NCBI RefSeq assembly: GCF_040654855.1
Contig: NZ_JBFAIU010000001.1
Location: 1-64,000, forward strand
Source: Asanoa sp040654855
GTDB taxonomy: Bacteria; Actinomycetota; Actinomycetes; Mycobacteriales; Micromonosporaceae
DNA: 64,000 bases
Direction of reading: 5' to 3'
The position numbers were made by a program, and so were the translations under genes. The notes under the pieces were generated by a model. That model was not told where the DNA came from and ran no database searches. It saw only the letters and a list, made by a program, of their open reading frames with translations. Below, one piece after another: positions 8,219 through 17,137 of the stretch (positions within the stretch are counted from its first letter, which is position 1; the number at the start of each line of letters is the position of its first letter).

Positions 8219-10630
8219 GTGCGGACCAATGCGCGCGTGGTGATCATCGGCGGTGGGGTCGCGGGCTGCAGCATCGCCTACCACCTCGCCCGCCTGGGCT
8301 GGACCGATGTGCTGCTCGTGGAGCAGCACGAGCTGACCGAGGGCACCACGTGGCATTCGGCGGGTTTCGTCGGCCAGCTGCGCTCGACGATCAGCCAGAC
8401 GCGCATGATCATGTATTCGTCCGGCCTGTACGCGGAGCTGGCCGACCAGACCGGCCTCGACCCCGGTTGGCGGGGCGTCGGCGGTCTGCGGCTGGCCACC
8501 ACGCCGGAGCGCGAGGAGGAGCTGCTGCGGCAGGCGTCGTCCGCGACGACGTACGGGCTGGAGATGGAGCTGCTCTCCCCCGCCGCCCTGGCCGCCCGGA
8601 TGCCGCTGCTGGAGGTGTCCGACGTCCGGCTCGCGGGCTGGCTGCCCGGTGACGGCTATCTGCGGCCCGACGCGCTGGCCGGCGCGCTCGCGGCCGGCGC
8701 CCGGGCGCTCGGCGTGTCGATCGAGACCGGCGTGTCCGCGACGGGGATCGAGGTCGTCGGCGGGCGGGTGCGGGCGGTGTCGACGTCACACGGGCGGGTG
8801 GCGACCGAGATCGTGGTCGACGCGGCCGGCGCGGCGGCGGGCCACGTCGCGGCGCTCGCCGGGGTGGCGGTGCCGGTGGTGCCGATCAAGCACCAGTACG
8901 TGGTCAGCTCGCCGCTGCCCCACGAGGACGTCACGTCGCTGCCGACGGTGCGGGACCCGGACCACATCGTCTACTTCCGCTGCGCGGACGACGACCCCGG
9001 CGGTGGTCTGCTCATCGGCGGCTACATCCGGACGCCGTCGGTGTGCTGGCCGTCGTCGGGCCCGCCGTTGGCCTCACCACGTTCGCTTTTCGAGCCGGAG
9101 CTGGACCTTTTCGCCGAGTCGTGGGCCGCCGGCCAGCACCGGGTGCCGGCGCTCCGGGAAGCGTCGATCGCCCGGGTGGTCAACGGCGCGGAGGCGTTCA
9201 CCCCGGACGGCGAGTTCCTGCTCGGCGAGACCGCGGTGGGCGGCTTCTGGGTGGCGGCGGGCTTCTGCGTCCACGGCCTGGCCGCGGCCGGCGGCGTCGG
9301 CAAGGTGATGGCGGAGTGGATCGTCGACGGCCAGCCGGAGTACGACGTGTCCCATATGGACATCCGGCGCTTCGGCCCGCACGCGGCGAGCCGGTCCTGG
9401 GCGACGGCCAAGGCCCTGGACGCCTATTCGCGCTACTACGACGTGGTCTACCCGCACACCGAGTGGACGGCGGGCCGCCCGCTGCGCCGCTCGGCGATCT
9501 GGCCACGCACGCTGGACGCGGCGGCCCTCGGCGAGAAGGCCGGCTGGGAGCGGGTCAACTGGTTCGCGCCGCGCCCCACGGACCCGGCGGCGGTCCGTCC
9601 CGCCGGCTGGGCCGGCCGGACCTGGTCGCCCGCGATCGCCGCGGAGTGCCGGGCCACCGCTACGGCGGCGGGCCTGTTCGACCAGTCCTCGTTCGCGAAA
9701 CTCGACGTCCGCGGCCCCGGCGCGGCGAAGTTCCTGCAGTGGATGTGCGCGAACGACGTCGACCGCCCGGTGTTGGGCGTCGCCTACACGCAACTCCTCA
9801 ACGCTCGCGCGGGCATCGAGGCCGACCTGACGGTGACGCGCCTGGCCGAGGACCACTTCCGCATCGTGACGAGCACGGCGTCGGGTGTCCGGGATGCCGC
9901 CTGGCTGCGCCGCCACGCCCCGGACGACGTCCGGATCGACGACGTGACGGGCGCCCACGGCTGCCTGTGCCTGTGGGGCCCGGCGGCGCGGGACATCGTG
10001 TCACCGCTGGTCGGCGGGGACCTGGACGCCCGCTTCATGCGCGCGAGCCGGATCACCCTCGGCCCGGTACCGGTCCTCGCGCAACGGGTGACCTTCGTCG
10101 GCGAGTTCGGGTGGGAGTTCTACGCGAGCACGGAGTACGTGCTGACCCTGTGGGACCTGCTGGTGGAGGCCGGTGCACCGCACGGCTTGCGCCCGGCCGG
10201 CTACCGCGCGATCGAGTCGATGCGCCTGGAGAAGGGATACCGGGTCTGGGGCTCGGACATCACCCCGGAAACGACGCCGGCCGAGGCGGGGTTGTCGTTC
10301 GCGGTCCGCACGGACAAGGAGTTTCTGGGCAGCGAGGCATTGCGCTCGGCGACCGTGACCCGCCGCCTGCGCTGCCTGGTCCTGGACGACCCCACCGCGG
10401 TCTGCCTGGGCACGGAACCGGTCCGCGTCGCCGGCGACCCGGTGGGCCGGGTGACCTCGGCCGGCTACGGCCACCGCGTCGAGGCCTCCATCGCCTACGC
10501 CTACCTACCCTCCACAGTGGAGGAGGGGGAGCGGGTGGAGGTGAGCATGTTCGGCAAGTGGCAGCCGGCCACCGTCACCCGGGAGCCCTTGTACGACCCG
10601 GAAAACAACCGCATCCGCGGCGTCGCCTAG
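8219..10630 (+). CDS. FAD-dependent oxidoreductase fused to GcvT domain (dimethylglycine/sarcosine dehydrogenase-like)
   Basis: An 803-residue two-domain protein. Residues ~5-380 are a DAO-type FAD domain with the dinucleotide motif IIGGGVAGCSIAYHLARLG and GTTWHSAG, whose His forms the covalent FAD bond in dimethylglycine and sarcosine dehydrogenases. Residues ~430-800 are a GcvT/aminomethyltransferase domain, which passes the released C1 unit to tetrahydrofolate (FAKLDVRGPGA, GWEFYASTEY, SMRLEKGYRVWG). The GTG start lacks a clear ribosome binding site. Divergent from the amine cluster and behind shared palindromes, it probably oxidatively demethylates an N-methylated amine; it could also play the PuuB-like oxidase role. 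Confidence 0.85.
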   Translation: MRTNARVVIIGGGVAGCSIAYHLARLGWTDVLLVEQHELTEGTTWHSAGFVGQLRSTISQTRMIMYSSGLYAELADQTGLDPGWRGVGGLRLATTPEREEELLRQASSATTYGLEMELLSPAALAARMPLLEVSDVRLAGWLPGDGYLRPDALAGALAAGARALGVSIETGVSATGIEVVGGRVRAVSTSHGRVATEIVVDAAGAAAGHVAALAGVAVPVVPIKHQYVVSSPLPHEDVTSLPTVRDPDHIVYFRCADDDPGGGLLIGGYIRTPSVCWPSSGPPLASPRSLFEPELDLFAESWAAGQHRVPALREASIARVVNGAEAFTPDGEFLLGETAVGGFWVAAGFCVHGLAAAGGVGKVMAEWIVDGQPEYDVSHMDIRRFGPHAASRSWATAKALDAYSRYYDVVYPHTEWTAGRPLRRSAIWPRTLDAAALGEKAGWERVNWFAPRPTDPAAVRPAGWAGRTWSPAIAAECRATATAAGLFDQSSFAKLDVRGPGAAKFLQWMCANDVDRPVLGVAYTQLLNARAGIEADLTVTRLAEDHFRIVTSTASGVRDAAWLRRHAPDDVRIDDVTGAHGCLCLWGPAARDIVSPLVGGDLDARFMRASRITLGPVPVLAQRVTFVGEFGWEFYASTEYVLTLWDLLVEAGAPHGLRPAGYRAIESMRLEKGYRVWGSDITPETTPAEAGLSFAVRTDKEFLGSEALRSATVTRRLRCLVLDDPTAVCLGTEPVRVAGDPVGRVTSAGYGHRVEASIAYAYLPSTVEEGERVEVSMFGKWQPATVTREPLYDPENNRIRGVA

Positions 10631-10678
10631 GAGCGTGCCAGCGGAGCTCCGGCGGCCTGAAGGCACTCGATGGATCAG

Positions 10679-12367
10679 TTAGGTGCTTTCATCCGCCTCC
10701 CTTCGGCCCGCCGCACGGTGCGGCGCCGCTTCCGGCAAGCTGCTTGCGGCCCCAGCCGGCACAACCGCCGCACCGTCCGGATCCGCCGTGGCCGCCGCAC
10801 CGCTAGCATCCGCTGAGCCGCCCGGACCGCCGGCATCCGCCACCGCCCCGGCACTGCCGCCATCCGCCGCGCCGCCGGCGTCCGCCGTGCCCCGCGCACC
10901 GCCGGCATCCGCCACCGCCACGGCGCCGTCCGCATCGGCGACGCTCCGGGCACCGTCCGCATCCACCGCGGCCCTGCCATCCGGCGCCACCGCGCCCGCA
11001 CCGCCCGGAACAGGCATCGTGCCAGCCTCCGCGGCCACCGCCGGGTCCGCGTGGCCAGCCAACGGCCCGCCGTCGTCCGCGTCCGGGATCGGCACCCCGG
11101 CCAGCCGTCGTAGGGGTGACAGCCAGGCCACCAACACCCCGATCCCGGTCATCGCCGCGGTTGCGATGATCGCCGTCCGTGGGTTGGTCGCGTGGGCCAC
11201 GAAGCCACCCACCAACGCCCCGACCGGCCAGCCAACCCCGAAGGACAGCATCCGGCCCGCGGTGTTGACCCGGCTCTGCAACCGGTCCGGCGTGACCCGC
11301 TGCCGCAGCGTGATCGCGTTGAGCACGACCACCGAATAGACGACCGCCCACAGGGCGAGCAGCACCGCCGCCGCCACCCAGTTCGTCGACAGCCCGCAGG
11401 CCAGGCCGAACAACGCCGACAGCGGCAGGAACCACAGCGTCACCCGCGGCTCGCCGATCCGCCGCGCCAGCCGCGGAAAGACGAGCGCGGCCACGATGCC
11501 GCCGGCGCCCCACACTCCATAGAGGACACCTAGTCGGGCGTCGTTGGTCGGGCGCACGCCCAGCGTCTGGTCGAGCCACGGCACGAACTGCCCCATGAAG
11601 GCCCCACCGGTCATCGTCTGCAGCGAACCGACGATCGTCTGGGTGCGGACGATGGGCTGGCGGCTCAGGAACACCAGACCCTCACGGATGTCGCGCACCA
11701 GCCCGGCCCGCGGGCCTGGCGCCGCGGCGAGCTGCAGCGGTGTCGCGATCGCCCGGACCAGCAGCGCCGAAACCACGAACGACAGCGCGTCGACCAGCAA
11801 CAACGGCGCCGGCGCGCTCAGCGTCAGCAGCACGCCGGCCAACCCCGGGACGATCAGCTCCAGCACCGTGCTGCCGCCGTGCACCGCCGAGTTGGCCGCG
11901 GCGATCCGGCCGCGCCCCACCAGCGCCGGCAATGCGCCGAAGTTGGCCGCGTCGAAGAAGACGAAGAAGATCTGGGTCAGGAAGGCGACAACCAGCACGT
12001 GCGGGGCGGTCAGGACGCCAAGGAAGTAGGCGACCGGGACCGACCCGAGCACGAAAGCGTTGACCACGTCGGCCGTGACCATCACCCGCCGCCGGTCGAG
12101 CCGGTCGGCCAGCGCACCCGCGAACAGGCCGAAGCACAGATAGGGCAGCCCCTCGGCGACCACCACGAGGGCGGTCCACAGGCTCGACCCCGTCACCGAG
12201 TAGATCAGCACGGGCAGCGCCACATAGGTGACCAGTGACCCCGTGACCGACACCATGCGGGCCAGCCAGTAGCGGCGGAAGTCGGTGTCAGCGAGGAGAG
12301 TCACCGGCACATCATGCCCGCGGCCACCGACAAATACGTTGCCGCTTCGATCGCCGTACCCCATCAT
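10679..12367 (-). CDS. MFS transporter with repetitive Ala/Gly/Asp-rich C-terminal tail
   Basis: About 562 residues. Residues to ~430 form a 12-helix major facilitator of the enterobactin-exporter/multidrug type (FRRYWLARMVSVTGS, ALADRLDRRRVM after helix 2). The last ~110 residues are low-complexity and hydrophilic, built from variants of ADAGGA, and probably cytoplasmic. The start is uncertain: ATG 12367 is used, GTG codons near 12310 would give a more standard N-terminus, and 12406 is also open. No neighbour suggests the substrate. The tail DNA is a tandem repeat and could vary in length between strains. Confidence 0.8.
   Translation of the reverse strand: MMGYGDRSGNVFVGGRGHDVPVTLLADTDFRRYWLARMVSVTGSLVTYVALPVLIYSVTGSSLWTALVVVAEGLPYLCFGLFAGALADRLDRRRVMVTADVVNAFVLGSVPVAYFLGVLTAPHVLVVAFLTQIFFVFFDAANFGALPALVGRGRIAAANSAVHGGSTVLELIVPGLAGVLLTLSAPAPLLLVDALSFVVSALLVRAIATPLQLAAAPGPRAGLVRDIREGLVFLSRQPIVRTQTIVGSLQTMTGGAFMGQFVPWLDQTLGVRPTNDARLGVLYGVWGAGGIVAALVFPRLARRIGEPRVTLWFLPLSALFGLACGLSTNWVAAAVLLALWAVVYSVVVLNAITLRQRVTPDRLQSRVNTAGRMLSFGVGWPVGALVGGFVAHATNPRTAIIATAAMTGIGVLVAWLSPLRRLAGVPIPDADDGGPLAGHADPAVAAEAGTMPVPGGAGAVAPDGRAAVDADGARSVADADGAVAVADAGGARGTADAGGAADGGSAGAVADAGGPGGSADASGAAATADPDGAAVVPAGAASSLPEAAPHRAAGRREADEST
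10745..11010. repeat. Degenerate short tandem repeat in the 3' coding tail of the MFS gene
   Basis: The forward strand repeats variants of GCACCGCCGGCATCCGCCAC with a period near 27-30 bp, encoding the ADAGGA-type tail of the transporter on the minus strand. The copies are diverged, so they are old or under weak selection. Nothing in the transporter fold requires this tail. Confidence 0.6.
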
Positions 12368-12502
12368 TGTTCTCAGGTCAAGAGGGGCCCCGAAGACTCC
12401 GCGCACTCGGCAAGCGCGATCGCACCGGCGCGATTTACCTCTCTCATCGCTCCGGCGCGAGGCGGCGGGCGGGCGCGCGACGAAACGCGCGCCCGCCCAA
12501 CG

Positions 12503-14641
12503 TCATCCTCCCGCGCGCAGCAACGCGCTGATCGCCGACGGCGCCACCGGCGTGCCGAAATGCCGGCCCTGCCCGCTGTCGCAACCCAGCGCGGTCAACC
12601 GTTCCACCTGCTCCGGCGTCTCCACCGACTCGGCCGTCACCGACAGCCCGAGCGCGTGCGCCAGCCGCACCAGCGCGTCCACGATGCGCTCGGCGACGAC
12701 GGCGGCCGGATCCTGCGCGCGCATCCCGTCGACGAACGGCCCGGCGAGCTTCAGCGTGTGGATGGGCAGCTGCCGCAGGTACGCGAGATTCGAGTAACCG
12801 GTGCCGAAATCGTCGATCGCCAGGCGTACGCCCGTGTTGGCCAGCTTCCGCAGCGCCCGCACCGGCTCGCCCCCGGTGGCCATCACGGCGCTCTCGGTCA
12901 GCTCCAGCTGCAGCAGGTCCGGCGGCAACCCGCTCGCCTGCAGCGCACCGGCCACCTGGTCGACGATCTCCGGGTCGCTGACCTGCCGCGCCGACAGGTT
13001 GACGCTGACCGTCAGCCGCGCCTGCGGGAACTCCTGGTGCCACTTGCCGGCCTCGACGCAGGCGCGCTCCAGCACCCACTGGCCGAGCCGCACGATCAGC
13101 CCGGTCTCCTCGGCCAGCCCGATGAACGAGTCGGGCGACAGCAGCCCGAGCGTCGGATGCTGCCAGCGGACGAGGGCCTCGACCGCCCGGATCTCGCCGG
13201 TGCCGAACGCAACGATCGGCTGGTACTCGACCACGAACTCGTCCCGGCCGAGCGCGGTCGGCAGCGCCGTCGCCAGCGCCGTGCTGGTCGCCTCGCGGGC
13301 CGCGCGCTCCGGGTCGTAGCGGGCCCACCGGCCGCGCCCACCCTCGGCCTTCGCCCAGTAGAGCGTCGTGTCGGCCGCCTTCATCAGGTCGGTGGCGGCG
13401 CCGTCGGAGACGAACCGGTCGACGATGCCGACGCTGGCGGACACGGCGAGCTGATGCGCTCCGATGTAGACAGGCTCGGCGACGGCCCGCAGCGCGGCCT
13501 GCGCCACCTCGACCGCGGTGCCGTCCTGGTCGACGTCCGCGACCAGGATGACGAACTCGTCGCCGCCCATCCGGGCGACCAGGTGGCCGGCGCCGGCCAC
13601 CGCCTCGGCGAGCCGGCGCGCGACGACGATGAGCAGCTTGTCGCCGACGTCGTGGCCGAGGGTGTCGTTGATGGCCTTGAAGCCGTCGAGGTCGAGGAAG
13701 CAGACACCGACCCGCCGGTCGTGCGCCGGGTCCCGCAGCACCGCCTCCAGCCGCTCGAAGAACAGCGTGCGGTTGGGCAGGCCGGTCAGCGGGTCGTGCA
13801 GTGCCTGGAACCGCAGCCGCTGCTGCAGCGCGTACCGCTCGGTGATGTCCTGGACCATCGCCACGGTGAAGCGGGGTCGCCCGTCGTCGTGGCGGATCAG
13901 GCTGACCGCGAGATCGGTCCAGAGCTCGCTGCCGTCCTTGCGGAAGTAGCGCTTCTCCATGCGTACGCGGTCGCGCTTGCCGTCGATCATCTCCTCGTAG
14001 ATCGGCCACATGCCGGGATCGTCCTCGGCGTGGAACAGGTCGGCGACGTTGATGGCGAGCATCTCGTCGCGCGAGTAGCCGAGCATCGCGCTGAACGCCT
14101 GGTTGATGTCGATGATCTGGCCGGACAGGTCGGCGATGCCGATGCCGATCGCGGCGTCGCTGAACACCGCGCGGAACCGGGCCTCGCTGTCCCGCAACGC
14201 CTGCTCCGCCTCGTTGCGCGCCTCCCACGCCGACCGGCTGATCCGCTCCTGTTGGGCGAACGTGCGGTCGCGCATGGCCGCCGCGAAGCTCTCCGCCAGG
14301 GCCGCCTGCGACTCGATGATCCGGGCCGGCAGGTCGGGTAGGTCGAGCCCGGGCACGACGTCGTCGACGAGGCGCTCGGCCAACGCCCGCAGCGACCAGC
14401 TCAGCGTGCCGGGCTCGGTGAGGTTGGCCTCGACCAGCGCCCGCCCGGCCTCGCGGGCCGGCTCGGGGCTGAACTCGTCGGCACGCAACGCCTCCGCGAG
14501 TCGCACCACGTGTCGGGTCAGCAGCTTTTCGACCTCGTCGGTCGACATGGGTACGAATGCCTGCCGGGCGATGGCGCGCGTCCATCGCCCGGCGTAGCGC
14601 TGTGCGCCCGAGGTGCTGATCTCCGGGGCGGAGAGTGCCAT
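12503..14641 (-). CDS. PAS-GGDEF-EAL cyclic-di-GMP turnover protein
   Basis: A 712-residue cytoplasmic protein. An N-terminal helical region (1-~165) with no recognised fold precedes a PAS sensor (~170-300: FSDAAIGIGIADLSG), a GGDEF domain (~310-470; active-site RMGGDEFVIL intact) and an EAL domain (~480-712). EAL residues EALVRW, NLSARQ, ELTES, DDFGTGYSN, the Lys of LKLAGPF and the QG motif are present, so both cyclase and phosphodiesterase look competent. The usual LKID is LKLA. ATG 14641 lies 2 nt after the methyltransferase stop, implying translational coupling. The PAS signal is unknown. Confidence 0.88.
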   Translation of the reverse strand: MALSAPEISTSGAQRYAGRWTRAIARQAFVPMSTDEVEKLLTRHVVRLAEALRADEFSPEPAREAGRALVEANLTEPGTLSWSLRALAERLVDDVVPGLDLPDLPARIIESQAALAESFAAAMRDRTFAQQERISRSAWEARNEAEQALRDSEARFRAVFSDAAIGIGIADLSGQIIDINQAFSAMLGYSRDEMLAINVADLFHAEDDPGMWPIYEEMIDGKRDRVRMEKRYFRKDGSELWTDLAVSLIRHDDGRPRFTVAMVQDITERYALQQRLRFQALHDPLTGLPNRTLFFERLEAVLRDPAHDRRVGVCFLDLDGFKAINDTLGHDVGDKLLIVVARRLAEAVAGAGHLVARMGGDEFVILVADVDQDGTAVEVAQAALRAVAEPVYIGAHQLAVSASVGIVDRFVSDGAATDLMKAADTTLYWAKAEGGRGRWARYDPERAAREATSTALATALPTALGRDEFVVEYQPIVAFGTGEIRAVEALVRWQHPTLGLLSPDSFIGLAEETGLIVRLGQWVLERACVEAGKWHQEFPQARLTVSVNLSARQVSDPEIVDQVAGALQASGLPPDLLQLELTESAVMATGGEPVRALRKLANTGVRLAIDDFGTGYSNLAYLRQLPIHTLKLAGPFVDGMRAQDPAAVVAERIVDALVRLAHALGLSVTAESVETPEQVERLTALGCDSGQGRHFGTPVAPSAISALLRAGG

Positions 14642-14643
14642 TG

Positions 14644-15459
14644 TTAGCCCGCGACCGGCTTTCGGCCGACCCCGCCGAAGGCGCCGAACCGTTCGGGGTG
14701 GTCGTCGACGTCGTCGGGCGAGTCGGGTCGCCACAGTGGCATGTGGACGACGCCCGGCTCGAGCAGCTCGAAATCGCCGAAGAAACCGGTCACCTGGGCC
14801 TTGGACCGCAGCGTGATCTCGGTCGCGGTGCGCGCCGAGAGCTTCTGCGCGTCGAGCATCTCCTGTGGCTGGTCCTCGTAGGTCGAGTGCGAGATGACGA
14901 GGTAGCTGCCGGGCGGCACGGCGGCCCGCAGCACGGCCATCAGCCGGTCAGGGTCGTCGTCATCGGGTACGAAGTGGACGACGCCGGCGAGCAGCACGCC
15001 GACCGGCCGGGTGAAGTCGAGCAGGCCGGTCCTGGCCGCCTCGGCGAGGATGTGCTCCGGGTCGCGCACGTCGGCCTGGATGACGGCGGTGCGCGGGTTT
15101 CCCTCCAAGATGGAGCGACTGTGCGCCACCGCGACCGGGTCGATGTCCACGTACACGATCCGCGCCTCGGGGTTGATGCCCTGCGCCACCTCGTGCACGT
15201 TGCCGACGGTGGGGATGCCGGACCCGATGTCGAGATACTGGTCGACGCCGAGGCGGGTCAGCTCGGCGACCGCGCGCCGCAGGAACGACCGGCCCGCGCG
15301 CATGGTGTCGGCCAGGTTGGGGGTCATCGCCGCGATCTGCTCGGCGAGCTGCCGGTCGATCTCGAAGTTGTGCGCACCGCCCAGGAAGTAGTCGTAGACC
15401 CGGGCTGCGCTCGGCCGGCTGAGATCGACCTCCGTCGGTAGCGCCCTCGACTGTTCCAT
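14644..15459 (-). CDS. SAM-dependent methyltransferase, DUF574 (Methyltransf_19) family
   Basis: A 271-residue protein of the actinomycete DUF574 family: SRPSAARVYDYFLGGAHNFEIDR at the N-terminus (read in part), the SAM-binding YLDIGSGIPT, and VVHFVPDDDDP. These proteins are abundant in Streptomyces and Micromonosporaceae and have few known substrates. ATG 15459 is preceded by GAAGG; an in-frame ATG at 15492 would add 11 residues. It is co-transcribed with the cyclic-di-GMP protein, an unexplained pairing. Confidence 0.88.
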   Translation of the reverse strand: MEQSRALPTEVDLSRPSAARVYDYFLGGAHNFEIDRQLAEQIAAMTPNLADTMRAGRSFLRRAVAELTRLGVDQYLDIGSGIPTVGNVHEVAQGINPEARIVYVDIDPVAVAHSRSILEGNPRTAVIQADVRDPEHILAEAARTGLLDFTRPVGVLLAGVVHFVPDDDDPDRLMAVLRAAVPPGSYLVISHSTYEDQPQEMLDAQKLSARTATEITLRSKAQVTGFFGDFELLEPGVVHMPLWRPDSPDDVDDHPERFGAFGGVGRKPVAG

Positions 15460-15551
15460 CGTCCGCCTTCGCTCGATGTCGCTGGGGCTCATGGTCGCGC
15501 CCGAGCATACTTTGTCCACGTGGCGGTGCGTGACGACCCGCGTCGTACCCC

Positions 15552-16091
15552 CTATTTTGCTCCTTCGCCCGTCGCCATCGCGGGCTCCTTCCCCGGGCCG
15601 GATGTGGCGGCGGAGGACGGGAGTTGCTCGACCAGCATGCCGGCCTGGTGCGCGAGCGCGCCGACCACCGCCGGCACGACGGGCAGGACCCAGTCGGCGA
15701 CGATGCCGCGGTGCGGGAGGTTCAGGATGAGTACCGCGGCGGCCGCACCGCCGAACCCGTGCACGAGACCGCGCCACGCGGCCCGTCCCGTCTGCGCGAC
15801 CGCGGCGAGGCGCGCGGCGCGCCCGGTGAGGCTGGGAAACGTGGTGAGCGCGCGGGCGTCACGGCGGCCGAGGTTGACGCCCATGACGCCGGCGGTGACC
15901 GACGTGCCGCCGACGACCGCGGGCAACAGGTCCTTGGCCATCAGGTAGAGCACGAGGAAGGTGGTGAGGCCGATCGCGACGGCGATGCCGGCCCGCTTCC
16001 ACTCCCGCTTGTCGCCGGGGTACCAGTAGTACTTCGTGATGCCGTCGGCGACCTTCTTCTCGATCCTGCCCACCGAGGCCCCCTGACGCAT
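15552..16091 (-). CDS. Hypothetical membrane protein
   Basis: A 179-residue protein I do not recognise. A charged N-terminus (GRIEKKVADGITKYYWYPGDKREWKR) is followed by hydrophobic segments near residues 34-62 and 115-153, the latter probably two passes, and a Gly/Ala/Ser tail. The amphipathic start and four predicted membrane spans suggest an integral membrane protein. It lies 92 bp upstream of the methyltransferase gene on the same strand, which is consistent with but does not prove an operon. Confidence 0.65.
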   Translation of the reverse strand: MRQGASVGRIEKKVADGITKYYWYPGDKREWKRAGIAVAIGLTTFLVLYLMAKDLLPAVVGGTSVTAGVMGVNLGRRDARALTTFPSLTGRAARLAAVAQTGRAAWRGLVHGFGGAAAAVLILNLPHRGIVADWVLPVVPAVVGALAHQAGMLVEQLPSSAATSGPGKEPAMATGEGAK

Positions 16092-16163
16092 AGTGGCTGT
16101 TCCGTCACTTAGCGTATGGATGGGCCAAATCCGGCATTCGGCGATCCCACAATCTGGGAGCGA

Positions 16164-17003
16164 TCAGAACAGGACGGTCGCAAACTCGCCGACCGGGCGG
16201 AAGCCACAGCGCTCGTACGCGCGTCGGGCCGGCTGGTTGTAGTCGTTGACGTAGAGGCTGACCGTCGGCGCCACCCGGCGCAGGGCGTCGCGCATCACCG
16301 CGGCCAGCGCCGGGGCGGCCAGCCCCTTGCCGCGCCAGTCGGGCGCGACCCACACACCCTGGATCTGCGCCGTGTGTTTGGTGACGACCGCCAGCTCGGC
16401 CTTGAAGACCACTTCCCCGTCGACCATCCGGGCGTACGCGCGGCGGGCCCGGACGAGGTCGGCCACGCGCCGCCGGTAGCCGACGCCGCCGTCGTCGAGC
16501 AGGGGCGAGACGCCGACCTCCTCGGTGTACATGGCGACGGCCGCCGGGAACAGCGCGTCGGTCTCCTCGGTGCGGACGACCCGGACGCCCCGGTCGACGG
16601 CCACGTCGGGCACCGCGTCGGCCATCAGCAGCGGCTGGTGCGGGCGGACCTCGCGGGCCGGCCCCCAGTCGGCGGAGAGCCGCTCCCAGAGACCGAGGAC
16701 GGCGTCGGCCCGGCCGACGATCGACGAACAGGTGCGGTCCTCGGCGGCCAGCCGCTCGGCGAAGGCGGCGACGGCCGGTGGTCCGGCGTGGACGGGTGTC
16801 AGATGGCCGCCGAGCCAGCAGAGCGCCTCGACGTGCCGGCGCGACCCGTAGCCGAAGACCCGACCGTCGGCGCGCCACCACGCGAGCCCGCGAGCGGCGA
16901 CCCGCTCGGCCACCTGGGCGGCGCCGTAGGGGTCGATATCGAGGAGGCGCTCGACCGCACCACGCTCGGTCTCACCGAGCTGCCGGACGGGCACCATCAA
17001 CAC
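16164..17003 (-). CDS. GNAT family N-acetyltransferase (two-domain, DUF4081-type)
   Basis: A 279-residue protein with a C-terminal GNAT domain; the acetyl-CoA loop is VWVAPDWRGKGLAAPALAAV, then YVNDYNQPARRAYERCGF. The N-terminal ~130 residues are a degenerate second domain seen in actinobacterial GNAT/DUF4081 proteins. ATG 17003 is used; ATG 16997 is equally possible. The gene is divergent from padR across 134 bp. Substrate unknown. Confidence 0.82.
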   Translation of the reverse strand: MLMVPVRQLGETERGAVERLLDIDPYGAAQVAERVAARGLAWWRADGRVFGYGSRRHVEALCWLGGHLTPVHAGPPAVAAFAERLAAEDRTCSSIVGRADAVLGLWERLSADWGPAREVRPHQPLLMADAVPDVAVDRGVRVVRTEETDALFPAAVAMYTEEVGVSPLLDDGGVGYRRRVADLVRARRAYARMVDGEVVFKAELAVVTKHTAQIQGVWVAPDWRGKGLAAPALAAVMRDALRRVAPTVSLYVNDYNQPARRAYERCGFRPVGEFATVLF

Positions 17004-17077
17004 GCTCTCAAGCGTGCCAGATCACCGTGGGAACAGCCTCCCCCGGTTCGTCGATGCTGTGACCCAGGTCACCACGT

Positions 17078-17122
17078 GTTGTCGGCGATGCATTGCCGAT
17101 ATATCGTCAACGTATCGACAAC
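17078..17122 (+). promoter_or_regulatory. padR promoter with nested palindromes
   Basis: TTGTCG (17079-17084), 17 nt, then TATCGT (17102-17107) make a good -35/-10 pair for padR. The -10 overlaps the perfect palindrome CGATATATCG (17097-17106), and outer arms GTTGTCG (17078-17084) and CGACAAC (17116-17122) are centred on nearly the same point. AT-rich dyads over the promoter fit PadR autoregulation. Confidence 0.5.
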
Positions 17123-17137
17123 AGATCGGAGAAGATC

